Source of the DNA: Niastella vici
Lineage (GTDB): Bacteria > Bacteroidota > Bacteroidia > Chitinophagales > Chitinophagaceae
Direction: 5' to 3'
NCBI RefSeq assembly: GCF_002077945.1
Contig: NZ_LVYD01000056.1
Span: 62,001-126,000 of the forward strand
DNA length: 64,000 bases
The notes beneath the pieces were generated by a model that saw nothing but the letters and a program-made list of their open reading frames with translations, was not told the origin of the DNA and ran no database searches. Positions 54,016-62,894 of the stretch are shown one piece after another. Position 1 is the stretch's first letter; every line of letters starts with the position of its first letter. Both the position numbers and the translations under genes were made by a program.

Positions 54016-56160
54016 ATGAAAAAACTGGTCATTGTAATAATAGGCATTTTCCTATATACTTCCGTAATCGCAGAAGACGGCTACCGGTTGTGGTTACGAT
54101 ATAATACGATCGACAATGCGACCCTGCTACAACAGTACCGGTTACAGATCACCAGCATAAACTGTGCAGCGGACAATGATATACTCAAAGCAGCACAACA
54201 GGAACTGCAAACAGGGCTTTCGGGGTTGCTGGGCAGGGAAATTCCCGCGCAAAAGGCCGTTACCAATGGCACCATCCTGATGGGCCTGCCCACGCATTTA
54301 CCTTTTATTCACCAATTGGTAGACGATACGGCACTGGCGCGTTTGGGCGAAGAAGGGTTTATCATTCGCACCATACGGCACGAGGGAAAAAACGTTACGT
54401 TAATAACCGGCAATAAAGAAGCCGGGATCTTATACGGTGCTTTTCATTTTTTGCGGTTGCTGCAAACGCAACAACCAATTACCTCACTGAACATTTCCAG
54501 TGCACCCAAAATACACCTTCGCCTGCTTAATCACTGGGATAACCTGAACCGCACGGTTGAACGCGGTTATGCCGGTTGCAGTATCTGGGACTGGCAACGA
54601 TTGCCCGGTTACATCGATCAGCGGTATCTTGATTATGCCCGGGCCAATGCGTCCATCGGCATCAATGGCACGGTGCTCACCAATGTGAATGCCAATGCCA
54701 TGATCTTAACAGCACCCTGGTTACAAAAAGTGGCGGCGCTGGCCCGCGTATTCAGGCCCTATAATATAAAGGTATATCTCACGGCCCGCTTCAGTGCGCC
54801 GGTTGAGATCGGTAAACTGAAAACAGCCGATCCGTTAAATGACCAAGTACAAAAATGGTGGAAAGATAAAGCCGATGAAATTTATCGCCTCATTCCCGAC
54901 TTTGGCGGCTTCCTGGTAAAAGCCAATTCAGAAGGGCAACCGGGCCCGCAAAGTTATCAGCGTACCCATGCCGATGGCGCCAATATGCTGGCCGATGCAG
55001 TAGCCCCGCACGGCGGCATCGTAATGTGGCGCGCTTTTGTTTACAGCAGCGAATCGCCCGAAGACCGGTTCAAGCAGGCTTATAATGAATTCAAACCACT
55101 GGATGGACAGTTCAGAAAAAACGTATTGATACAGGTAAAGAACGGACCAATAGATTTTCAGCCGCGTGAACCCTTCCATCCGCTTTTTGGCGCCATGCCG
55201 CAAACGCCGCTGATGATGGAATACCAGCTCACGCAGGAATATACCGGTTTTGCCACACACCTGGTTTACCTGGGGCCCTTATTCAAAGAAATACTGAACG
55301 CCGATACCCACGCGAAAAGTAATAACAGCAGCGTGGCGCAGATCGTTGAGGGAACCGCAGATAATCATACCCTCAGCGGTATGGCCGGGGTTTCGAATAT
55401 CGGCAGCGATATCAACTGGACGGGCCATCCCTTTGGCCAGGCCAACTGGTATACCCTTGGCAGGCTGGCCTGGGACAATACGCTTACGGCGCAGCAGATC
55501 GCCAATGAATGGATAAGGCAAACCTTTTCCAACAAACAGGCCTTTGTTGATACCGTACAAAAACTCATGCTGGCATCACGTGAGATCATGGTGAATTATA
55601 TGACGCCATTGGGCCTGCACCACATTATGGGTTATGGGCATCATTACGGCCCCGCCCCCTGGTACAACAAAGCGCCACGGGCCGACTGGAACCCGGTGTA
55701 TTTTCATAAGGCCGATTCAATAGGTATTGGTTTCAACCGCACTGCCACAGGCAGCAATGCACTGGCCCAATACCAGCCGGCCGTGCAGCAACAGTTTGAG
55801 CATATGGCTACCTGTCCGGAACAATTTTTACTCTGGTTCCACCATGTGCCCTGGAATTACAAACTGCAATCGGGCAAAACGCTATGGGAAACCTTGTGCA
55901 TTAAATATTACAGCGGCGTTGATTCTGTTCGCTGGATGCAACGCAGCTGGAACGGACTTCAACGTTTTATTGATGAAGAACGGTTTAAACAGGTGCAGCA
56001 ATTGCTGGCCATCCAGGAGCAGGAAGCCGTGTGGTGGCGCAATGCCTGTGTATTGTATTTTCAAACCTTTTCCAACAAACCTGTTCCGGCAGGGTATGAG
56101 CAACCCGATCATACGTTGGAATATTATGAGGAATTAAGTTTTCCGTATGCGCCTAACTAA
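54016..56160 (+). CDS. GH67 alpha-glucuronidase
   Basis: 714 residues with signal peptide (~1-19, LYTSVIAE). The N-terminal alpha/beta domain (~20-165) is followed by the TIM barrel with LLNHWDNLNRTVERGYAGCS and the catalytic region FGGFLVKANSEGQPGP (general acid Glu306). The proposed base pair is Asp380 in KNGPIDFQPREP and Glu402 in MMEYQLTQEY. A C-terminal helical domain completes it. GH67 enzymes remove (4-O-methyl)glucuronic acid from the non-reducing end of xylo-oligosaccharides, probably in the periplasm here. It fits the GH10, GH115 and uxuA genes of the same locus. Confidence 0.95.
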   Translation: MKKLVIVIIGIFLYTSVIAEDGYRLWLRYNTIDNATLLQQYRLQITSINCAADNDILKAAQQELQTGLSGLLGREIPAQKAVTNGTILMGLPTHLPFIHQLVDDTALARLGEEGFIIRTIRHEGKNVTLITGNKEAGILYGAFHFLRLLQTQQPITSLNISSAPKIHLRLLNHWDNLNRTVERGYAGCSIWDWQRLPGYIDQRYLDYARANASIGINGTVLTNVNANAMILTAPWLQKVAALARVFRPYNIKVYLTARFSAPVEIGKLKTADPLNDQVQKWWKDKADEIYRLIPDFGGFLVKANSEGQPGPQSYQRTHADGANMLADAVAPHGGIVMWRAFVYSSESPEDRFKQAYNEFKPLDGQFRKNVLIQVKNGPIDFQPREPFHPLFGAMPQTPLMMEYQLTQEYTGFATHLVYLGPLFKEILNADTHAKSNNSSVAQIVEGTADNHTLSGMAGVSNIGSDINWTGHPFGQANWYTLGRLAWDNTLTAQQIANEWIRQTFSNKQAFVDTVQKLMLASREIMVNYMTPLGLHHIMGYGHHYGPAPWYNKAPRADWNPVYFHKADSIGIGFNRTATGSNALAQYQPAVQQQFEHMATCPEQFLLWFHHVPWNYKLQSGKTLWETLCIKYYSGVDSVRWMQRSWNGLQRFIDEERFKQVQQLLAIQEQEAVWWRNACVLYFQTFSNKPVPAGYEQPDHTLEYYEELSFPYAPN

Positions 56161-56162
56161 TA

Positions 56163-56311
56163 GTTACCGGTTACCAGTTACCAGTTGCCGGGAAATTCAG
56201 TTACCGGTTGCCAGTTTCCGGTTACCGGGGTAAAAAATTCGGAAACCCCGACAGCAATAAGAGTGATCGAAATTCAAGGCCTGGCAACTGGTAACCGGCA
56301 ACCGGGAACAG
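56163..56311. repeat. Heptamer-array hairpin element A3 (longest copy)
   Basis: Left arm GTTACCG GTTACCA GTTACCA GTTGCCG, then a second block GTTACCG GTTGCCA GTTTCCG GTTACCG. The core GGGGTAAAAAATTCGGAAAC is followed by CCCCG and then ATTCAAGGCCTGGCAACTGG. Right arm is GGTAACCGGCAACCGG. It lies between the GH67 and SDR genes. The doubled left arm suggests internal duplication. Confidence 0.85.
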
Positions 56312-56360
56312 GAACATAGACCACTAACCCTGAAATTAAAGAATGATAAACCTGGTATAA

Positions 56361-57104
56361 ATGAATAATCAATTAGTAGCGATCGTGACCGGTGGTGGTT
56401 CGGGCATTGGCCTGGCCATTACAGAGAAATTTGTACAGCACAACATCACTACGGTCATTGTAGGCCGTGATCCCGAAAAACTGCAACAGGCCAAACAAAA
56501 ACTGGGCGCGCTGTGCATTCCCATGGTGGCCGACCTCAGCAACCTCGATGCCATCCCCAACCTGGTAAAAGAAGTAATTACACAATTTGGCCATATCGAT
56601 ATACTGGTGAACAATGCCGGCATCAATATGAAGAAGGAATTCACCGAGGTTACCAATGAAGATTTTCAAAAAGTGATACAGACCAATTTAGTGGGTGTAT
56701 TTGTATTGACGCGTGAAGTGGTAAAGACCATGTTGCCCAATAAAAAAGGCAGCATTGTGAACATCAGTTCCATGGCGGCGCAATATGGTATTCCGAAAGT
56801 AATTGCTTACTCGGCTTCCAAAACTGCTATCGAGGGTATGACGCGGGCCATGGCCACTGAACTATCGCCACAGGGCATTCGCATCAATTGCATTGCGCCC
56901 GGTTTTATTGCCACCGATATGACCTCCAAAGCATTTAACCAGGATGTTGACCGTAAGAACAAGGCGTTGGGCCGTACGCCCATGGGGGTGATGGGGATGC
57001 CTGCCGATATCGGCGATGCCGCCCTGTTCCTGGCCACTGATAGTGCCAAATATATCACCGGCGTGGTATTACCTGTTGACGGCGGCAATTCGATCGGATT
57101 TTAA
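56361..57104 (+). CDS. SDR-family oxidoreductase, candidate fructuronate (mannonate) reductase
   Basis: 247 residues of a classical short-chain dehydrogenase: cofactor loop TGGGSGIGLAI (~10-20), NNAGINMKK (~85-93), catalytic Ser in NISSMAAQYG, YSASK (Tyr-x-x-x-Lys, ~154-158) and the end TGVVLPVDGG. Overall it resembles the gluconate-5-dehydrogenase/KduD group. Its place between two alpha-glucuronidase genes and opposite uxuA makes reduction of fructuronate to mannonate the best guess. In many Bacteroidota an SDR appears to take the place of UxuB. The substrate is inference. Confidence 0.85.
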   Translation: MNNQLVAIVTGGGSGIGLAITEKFVQHNITTVIVGRDPEKLQQAKQKLGALCIPMVADLSNLDAIPNLVKEVITQFGHIDILVNNAGINMKKEFTEVTNEDFQKVIQTNLVGVFVLTREVVKTMLPNKKGSIVNISSMAAQYGIPKVIAYSASKTAIEGMTRAMATELSPQGIRINCIAPGFIATDMTSKAFNQDVDRKNKALGRTPMGVMGMPADIGDAALFLATDSAKYITGVVLPVDGGNSIGF

Positions 57105-57127
57105 GTTTATCGAAATAAAGACGCAGC

Positions 57128-57216
57128 TAACCAAACAGCTCAATCAGCTGATCAGTTTGGTTAAAGCTTACTAAGAAAAGTATAAGGGCATCGTTGATTG
57201 TACGATGCCCCTCTTT
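57128..57216 (+). terminator. Two hairpins between SDR and GH115 genes, second a likely terminator
   Basis: TAACCAAAC...GTTTGGTTA (about 57128-57163) is a nine-base stem. GGGCATCG (57186-57193) pairs with CGATGCCC (57203-57210) and is followed by CTCTTTT, an intrinsic-terminator shape just 15 bp before the GH115 start. It may instead be an attenuator. Confidence 0.6.
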
Positions 57217-57230
57217 TCGCTGAATTCCAT

Positions 57231-60047
57231 ATGAAAAGAACGATACTGACCATATTGATGGGGCTCGCCCTTCATTCCCTTTTTGCCCAACAACCGGTTG
57301 GCGCCTTCCCCATTGTTGCCAGCAAATCGGCTACCCCCATTTATGTTGATGCCGGCGATCACTGGCTGGTACAAAAAGCAGCCGCTTTACTGCAAACCGA
57401 TATTGAAAAAGTTACCGGCAAAAAACCCGATACCGCCCATACGCATCCCCGTGGCACTGCCAAAAATATTATCGTCATTGGTTCGCTCGATCAATCCCTG
57501 CTCATCAGGCAATTGGTGGCCCTGAAAAAATTATCCGTCGACAGTATAAAAGATAAATGGGAAGCTTTTCAGCTCACCGTTATACCCAATCCCTTTCCCG
57601 GCGTAAATAATGCCCTGGTGATTGCGGGCAGTGACAGGCGCGGAACTGCTTACGGTGTTTTTGAATTGTCGAAACAGCTGGGCGTATCGCCCTGGTACTG
57701 GTGGGCCGATGTGCCGGTGAAAACGGCCCGCGAATGCTGGTATAACCCGCAAATAAGACAATACCAACACCCCGGCGTACGATACCGCGGTATTTTTCTC
57801 AATGACGAAGCACCGGCTTTAGCCGGCTGGAGCAAAGCTACCTTCGGCGGGTTCAATCATTTATTTTATGAAAAAGTGTTTGAGCTGTTGCTTCGCCTGA
57901 AAGCCAATTACCTGTGGCCGGCCATGTGGGGCAATGCTTTTTATGACGATGATACGCTCAATGCCGTGATGGCCGACCGGTATGGGATTGTAATAGGCAC
58001 CAGTCACCACGAACCCATGTTGCGCGCGCATGATGAATGGCGGCGCTATGGCAGCGGTAAATGGAATTACGATAGCAACGAAATGCGTTTGAAGCAATTT
58101 TGGGCGGAAGGCATTCGCCGCAAACGGGGGTATGAAAGCATTGTCACTGTTGGCATGCGGGGCGATGGTGATGAGCCCATGAGCGAAAAAAGCAATATCG
58201 CCCTGCTGGAAAAAATTGTTGCCGATCAACGCCAGATCATTGCCGATGTAACCGGTGCAGCCGCTACGGCCACACCCCAATTGTGGGCACTGTATAAAGA
58301 AGTGCAGGACTATTACGACCGGGGCATGCGGGTGCCCGATGATATTACCTTGTTATTATGCGATGATAACTGGGGCAACATCCGCAAGCTGCCAAAACGG
58401 GATGCCCCTGCACGGGCTGGTGGTTATGGCATTTATTATCATTTCGATTATGTGGGCGGCCCGCGCAATTACAAATGGATCAACACCAATACCATTCCCC
58501 GCACCTGGGAGCAAATGCATCTGGCCTGGGAATATGGGGTGAACCGCATCTGGATCGTGAATGTAGGAGACCTGAAGCCCATGGAATTGCCCATCTCGTT
58601 CTTTCTTGATTATGCGTGGAACCCTGCTGCGTACCCGGTTGATCCTTCCCGTGGTTATACCGAAAAATGGGCGGCCCAGCAATTCGGAAAAACCTATGCA
58701 GCAGATATCGCTTACCTGCTTACCAAATACACGCAGTACAACAGCCGCCGCAAACCGGAGTTGCTGGCGCCTGATACCTATAGCCAGGTAAATTACCAGG
58801 AAGCAGATAAAGTGGTGCGCGATTACAATGAACTGGTTCTACTGGCTGAAAAATTATACAAGCTCATCCCTGCCCAATATAAAGATGCATTCTACCAGTT
58901 GGTGTTGTACCCGGTAAAGGCCAGCGCCAACCTGAATGAACTGTATGTTACAGCCGGCAAAAATCATTTGTATGCAAAGCAGAGCCGTGTAGCAACTAAT
59001 GAGCTCGCCAACCGCGTGCAGGAATTATATGATACCGATTCCCTGCTGAGCCTGCATTACAACAAGGTAATGGCCAATGGAAAGTGGGACCACATGATGG
59101 ACCAAACGCATATCGGTTATACCTGGTGGCAACAACCGCCGGTGAACAGGATGCCGGCTGTTAAAATTAGAAAGCCGGCCATTCATACCCTTATGGCCAT
59201 TGCCATTGAAGGTTCAGAAACGGTGTGGTGGTCCAATGATACAGTTAAAGCTGTGCTGCCCGCATTCAGTAATCATCGGGGTGATAAACATTATATCGAT
59301 GTGGTTAACGCAGGCAACGCTTCATTTAATTATACCATAAAACCAGCTGGTTCCTGGCTACAGCTATCACAAACCAGTGGCCGGGTTGAAAAAGAACAAC
59401 GGATATGGGTGCAGGTGAAATGGCAGGCTGTGCCGGAAGGAAAGCACCAGGCGCCCATCACTATTAGCGGTCCGAATGGTGATGTGACTGTATTTGCTAC
59501 CCTGGAGAAAACAACTGTACCGGGGCTCAAACAGCAAACACATGTGGAAGCAGATGGATATATTTCTATGGATGCAGACCATTTAGCAAACGTAGTAGAT
59601 GATGCGGTCACGCATTGGGTCAGGATCGCAGATATAGGCAGGACCGGTAACGGCATGACCTTTTTTCCGCCATTTCCACGACCGGCCACCTTTAGGGATA
59701 CTTCGGCCCATCTTGAATACGACCTGTTCACTACCGATACAGGCGCCACGAAGGTGATGGTATACTGCTCGCCTACCCTGCCCTTCAATGAATCGAACGG
59801 GTTACGGTATGGCATTTCCTTCGATGAGGAGGCGCCACAGTTGGTGAATTTGCATGCAGATAATTCTGAAAATGCCTGGGCGCAATCGGTAAGCGATAAT
59901 ATCCGCATCAGCACCTCTGTTCACACGTTGCATAAGGCGGGGCATCATATGTTGAAGATCTGGGCGGTTGATCCCGGTGTGGTGCTGCAGAAGATTGTGA
60001 TTGACTGGGGTGGGGTGCGGAAGAGCTATTTGGGGCCGGAGAGGTAA
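57231..60047 (+). CDS. GH115 alpha-glucuronidase
   Basis: 938 residues from MKRTILTILMG, with signal peptide (~1-21, LHSLFAQ); an in-frame ATG at 57198 lies inside the hairpin region. GH115 landmarks: SDRRGTAYGVFELSKQLGVS, WWADVPVK, LKANYLWPAMWGNAFYDDD, GTSHHEPMLRA, GMRGDGDEPM, LLLCDDNWGN and GIYYHFDYVGGPRNYKW. A C-terminal Ig-like plus beta-sandwich part extends from ~680. GH115 cleaves glucuronic acid from internal as well as terminal xylose units, complementing GH67, which needs terminal substitution. Length is in the family's range. Confidence 0.95.
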   Translation: MKRTILTILMGLALHSLFAQQPVGAFPIVASKSATPIYVDAGDHWLVQKAAALLQTDIEKVTGKKPDTAHTHPRGTAKNIIVIGSLDQSLLIRQLVALKKLSVDSIKDKWEAFQLTVIPNPFPGVNNALVIAGSDRRGTAYGVFELSKQLGVSPWYWWADVPVKTARECWYNPQIRQYQHPGVRYRGIFLNDEAPALAGWSKATFGGFNHLFYEKVFELLLRLKANYLWPAMWGNAFYDDDTLNAVMADRYGIVIGTSHHEPMLRAHDEWRRYGSGKWNYDSNEMRLKQFWAEGIRRKRGYESIVTVGMRGDGDEPMSEKSNIALLEKIVADQRQIIADVTGAAATATPQLWALYKEVQDYYDRGMRVPDDITLLLCDDNWGNIRKLPKRDAPARAGGYGIYYHFDYVGGPRNYKWINTNTIPRTWEQMHLAWEYGVNRIWIVNVGDLKPMELPISFFLDYAWNPAAYPVDPSRGYTEKWAAQQFGKTYAADIAYLLTKYTQYNSRRKPELLAPDTYSQVNYQEADKVVRDYNELVLLAEKLYKLIPAQYKDAFYQLVLYPVKASANLNELYVTAGKNHLYAKQSRVATNELANRVQELYDTDSLLSLHYNKVMANGKWDHMMDQTHIGYTWWQQPPVNRMPAVKIRKPAIHTLMAIAIEGSETVWWSNDTVKAVLPAFSNHRGDKHYIDVVNAGNASFNYTIKPAGSWLQLSQTSGRVEKEQRIWVQVKWQAVPEGKHQAPITISGPNGDVTVFATLEKTTVPGLKQQTHVEADGYISMDADHLANVVDDAVTHWVRIADIGRTGNGMTFFPPFPRPATFRDTSAHLEYDLFTTDTGATKVMVYCSPTLPFNESNGLRYGISFDEEAPQLVNLHADNSENAWAQSVSDNIRISTSVHTLHKAGHHMLKIWAVDPGVVLQKIVIDWGGVRKSYLGPER

Positions 60048-60054
60048 TTTGTAT

Positions 60055-60160
60055 AGTTACCTGTTACCAGTTGCCTGTTACCGGGGCTCATTTGCAGGCC
60101 GAATATTAGCTAGCACGCTGACATTAAGGACCTGGAAACCGGGAACTGGTACCCGGTAAC
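60055..60160. repeat. Heptamer-array hairpin element A4
   Basis: Left units GTTACCT GTTACCA GTTGCCT GTTACCG; middle ends ACATTAAGGACCTGG (compare ATTCAAGGCCTGG in A3); right units CTGGAAA CCGGGAA CTGGTAC CCGGTAA. Between the GH115 and GH10 genes. Confidence 0.8.
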
Positions 60161-60196
60161 AAAAGATACATTATTTACGACTTAAGAACTAATTAT

Positions 60197-61264
60197 ATGA
60201 AAAGAACAGTGTCTGTTTCTATATCGTTGATCCTGTCTACAACACTTTTCTGCCAAAATATAACCAAAGGATTAAAAGACTATTACGCTGACTACTTCCC
60301 TATTGGCGTAGCAGTTAGTTGGCGCAATTTGAGTGGCCCCGATGCACAACTTATTACCCAACAATTCAATAGCCTGACACCAGAGAATGCCATGAAGATG
60401 GGGCCTATTCACCCGGCAGAAGACCGGTACAACTGGGGGCCGGCCGATAGCATCGTAAACTTTGCACAAAGACATGGCATGAAGGTGCGCGGCCACGCCT
60501 TATGCTGGCACGAACAAACGCCGGCCTGGTTGTTTAAAGATGCATCAGGCAACCTGGTTACCAAAGAAGTGTTGCTCAATCGCCTGAAAGAACATATCAC
60601 TACCGTAATGAACCGGTATAAGGGAAAGGTTTATGCCTGGGATGTGGTGAATGAAGCGGTGGATGATAACAGCAGCCGGCTGTTGCGTAATTCGCTGTGG
60701 TACCAGATCTGTGGGGAAGATTTTATTGCGAAGGCATTTGAATATGCGCATGCAGCAGACCCCAATGCGGTGCTGTTTTATAATGACTATAATTCAGAAC
60801 GACCCGAAAAAATGGAGCGCATCTACCAACTGTTGAAAAAACTGGTTGATGCCAAAGTACCTATTCATGGAGTGGGCTTGCAGGCGCATTGGAGCCTATA
60901 CGAGCCTACCGAAAATGAATTACGCACTGCCATTGAAAAATTCTCCTCCCTGGGACTGAAAGTACAATTTACCGAACTGGATATTTCTGTTTATCCCTGG
61001 GAGAAGAATCGCCGCGCGAAGCGAGCCGATGATGTGGATACCTTTACACCCGAACGCGAACAGCAACAACTGGAGCAATACAAAAAAGTGTTCCGCATTT
61101 TCCGCGAATATAAAAATGTGATCACCGGTGTTACCTGCTGGGGTGTGAGCGACCGGCGCACCTGGCTCGATGAATACCCCGTTATGGGAAGAAAGAATTA
61201 CCCTACCCTGTTTGATGTGAACGGGCAACCGAAGAAAGCGTTTTGGGAGGTGGTTGGGTTTTGA
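60197..61264 (+). CDS. GH10 endo-beta-1,4-xylanase
   Basis: 355 residues, a single GH10 domain after a signal peptide (~1-20). Acid/base Glu153 lies in AWDVVNEAVDD and nucleophile Glu260 in VQFTELDISV. Other GH10 landmarks are LTPENAMKMGPIHP, RGHALCWHEQTPAW, GVGLQAHWS and VTCWGVSDRRTWL. There is no CBM or T9SS tail, so it probably works in the periplasm on imported xylo-oligosaccharides (inference). It is last in the LacI-GH67-SDR-GH115-GH10 run. Confidence 0.96.
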   Translation: MKRTVSVSISLILSTTLFCQNITKGLKDYYADYFPIGVAVSWRNLSGPDAQLITQQFNSLTPENAMKMGPIHPAEDRYNWGPADSIVNFAQRHGMKVRGHALCWHEQTPAWLFKDASGNLVTKEVLLNRLKEHITTVMNRYKGKVYAWDVVNEAVDDNSSRLLRNSLWYQICGEDFIAKAFEYAHAADPNAVLFYNDYNSERPEKMERIYQLLKKLVDAKVPIHGVGLQAHWSLYEPTENELRTAIEKFSSLGLKVQFTELDISVYPWEKNRRAKRADDVDTFTPEREQQQLEQYKKVFRIFREYKNVITGVTCWGVSDRRTWLDEYPVMGRKNYPTLFDVNGQPKKAFWEVVGF

Positions 61265-61316
61265 ATGGTGGTGCCAACTTAATTTGGCAAGGGGTGATTG
61301 CAAAATTGCAAACCGT

Positions 61317-61373
61317 TTATTTTCAGCAAAATAAGTTGAATCGCTTAATTGTGCAAGTGGTGCTTGCACAATT
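61317..61373. terminator. Hairpins between convergent GH10 and FecR-like genes
   Basis: TTATTTT-CAGC-AAAATAA (about 61317-61334) and AATTGTGCAAG-TGGTG-CTTGCACAATT (61347-61373) are perfect stems of 7 and 11 bp. Position fits a bidirectional terminator, though only A/T-rich flanks rather than a strong T run follow. Confidence 0.55.
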
Positions 61374-61413
61374 GGAAAATAAGGATAGGCCCCAAAATTA
61401 AATCCCCGACGCA

Positions 61414-62349
61414 TCAGGGGTCATCGCTAGTAGTACCTGACTGAAAATGAATAGATTGTTCTTCAAAATAAGTCGATTTTATTTTTGTTACGATTATTTT
61501 GCCCTTGTGAATTTGAAACTCCAATCCGGGATTGGCTCTTTGATAGATACTTAGCATTTCATCCACAGGAGTAATACGATAAGGGAATTCGACAACCCGA
61601 CCATTTTCAACATCCCTATTATTGAAGAAAATGGGGTAATCATACCAGCGGAGGATTCGTTTCAGCGCGGAAGGAAGATCAGGAGCTTCCATTTTTCCAT
61701 ATACCCATTCGCAAGCTTTTTTCGCATGGCTTTTTTTTGTGCTAAGATGTAGGCCTGACTTATTGATATATGCCTCGGTATACTGAGGCAGGAGGCCTAC
61801 GCTCCCCTGATATTTGATTTCAACTAATCCCTCTATACACGAAATGATAATGGGCTCGTCAGGATAATTGAAGATATTTAGTTTCGTCCCACTTCCTGCT
61901 TTTACGATACTCCCCTCCACCTCTATCGATACAGAATCGTTGCCGGTAGCTACATACAGCTCACCCCTTATAATTAATTTCTTTTTCCCTTCGTTTATAG
62001 AAGCAAACTGCAGAAAAGAGCCAGCATTCAACAGGATTTCGGTGCCGGTTTCAAAAGGAAGAAGATATTGTTCTGAAGGTCCGGCGCCGAGAAAATAAAA
62101 CAGCGTATCATCACCGGTGAGCTGTTTTTTATGAAAAAAGCTCATTAGTGATAACGTATCCGCTGGACAATTGCCAATGCCATATTTCCAGACCGGCATT
62201 TCGGTATGATCATTAGGAAGAATGAGGCTGATCTTTTTCAAATAAAATGGTTTCGGAATCTGCCTGGGAAATAACGACAACAAATCGTTTTGACCATACA
62301 GGGTAGCAGATAAAAAGTGGAGTAGTAACAAAAGCGTCTTTTGCCTCAT
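61414..62349 (-). CDS. FecR/DUF4974-like protein with signal peptide, lacking the usual sigma-binding domain
   Basis: About 311 residues from MRQKTLLLLLHFLSATLYGQ; the frame continues upstream to 62421, but that part has a second hydrophobic stretch. A FecR-type beta domain (~85-190; LLNAGSFLQFASINEGKKKL, IRGELYVATG, SGTKLNIFNY) is followed by a DUF4974-like end (~215-300; ALKRILRWYDYPIFFNNRDV, TPVDEMLSIYQRANPGLEFQ). Normal FecR proteins have a cytoplasmic N-domain that binds an ECF sigma factor, then one TM helix. Here a cleavable-looking signal replaces that N-domain. It is on the same strand, 545 bp after an ECF-sigma-like gene. Role unclear. Confidence 0.7.
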   Translation of the reverse strand: MRQKTLLLLLHFLSATLYGQNDLLSLFPRQIPKPFYLKKISLILPNDHTEMPVWKYGIGNCPADTLSLMSFFHKKQLTGDDTLFYFLGAGPSEQYLLPFETGTEILLNAGSFLQFASINEGKKKLIIRGELYVATGNDSVSIEVEGSIVKAGSGTKLNIFNYPDEPIIISCIEGLVEIKYQGSVGLLPQYTEAYINKSGLHLSTKKSHAKKACEWVYGKMEAPDLPSALKRILRWYDYPIFFNNRDVENGRVVEFPYRITPVDEMLSIYQRANPGLEFQIHKGKIIVTKIKSTYFEEQSIHFQSGTTSDDP

Positions 62350-62894
62350 ATCAAATAGGGTTAATAGTTCAATCAGGAAAAAGGAAGAGAGAAAAGCAAG
62401 CCGTTTAAAAACAGCCCGCATGGGGCGTCTTCAAGGAACTGAAAAAACCAGTCATTCATAGGTCAATGATGTTACCAACGATATCCTGATGAACATCATT
62501 GTAAATATCTTATGTTGTAAGGAAGGCCAGGCCATATCGCAATGACCTGGCATGCTCACATCCTTAGCCGGTTATGGTTGAATTGCTCTGGTAATCAACA
62601 CCGGACTTTGTGCTTCTGCTATCAAAACGTTTATAGGAAACAATACAAGATCGCTGGAATGATTAGGTTATCCTCCATTTTAAAAACAACAACTCATAAG
62701 GCATAAAATAAAGTTTAGCCTGTTTTCAGTTGTTGCCCAAAAACTTTAATTATTTGGTTGAATTTTTATACCGGGTAGGCTGGCCTATAATATTAAAACG
62801 ACGCGAAAGAAATTACTTACTATAGAAAAATGAAAGTTTTTTCAAATCTGAACTCCATGGATCATAAATAATTGAATTCCAAAGCCTAATATTA
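62350..62894. other. Gene-free region upstream of the FecR-like gene, with a perfect hairpin
   Basis: CAATGATGTT (62464-62473) and AACATCATTG (62492-62501) form a perfect 10-bp inverted repeat over an 18-base loop about 120 bp before the FecR-like start. It could be a leader hairpin, a terminator of the upstream gene or an operator. No gene seen. Confidence 0.4.
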
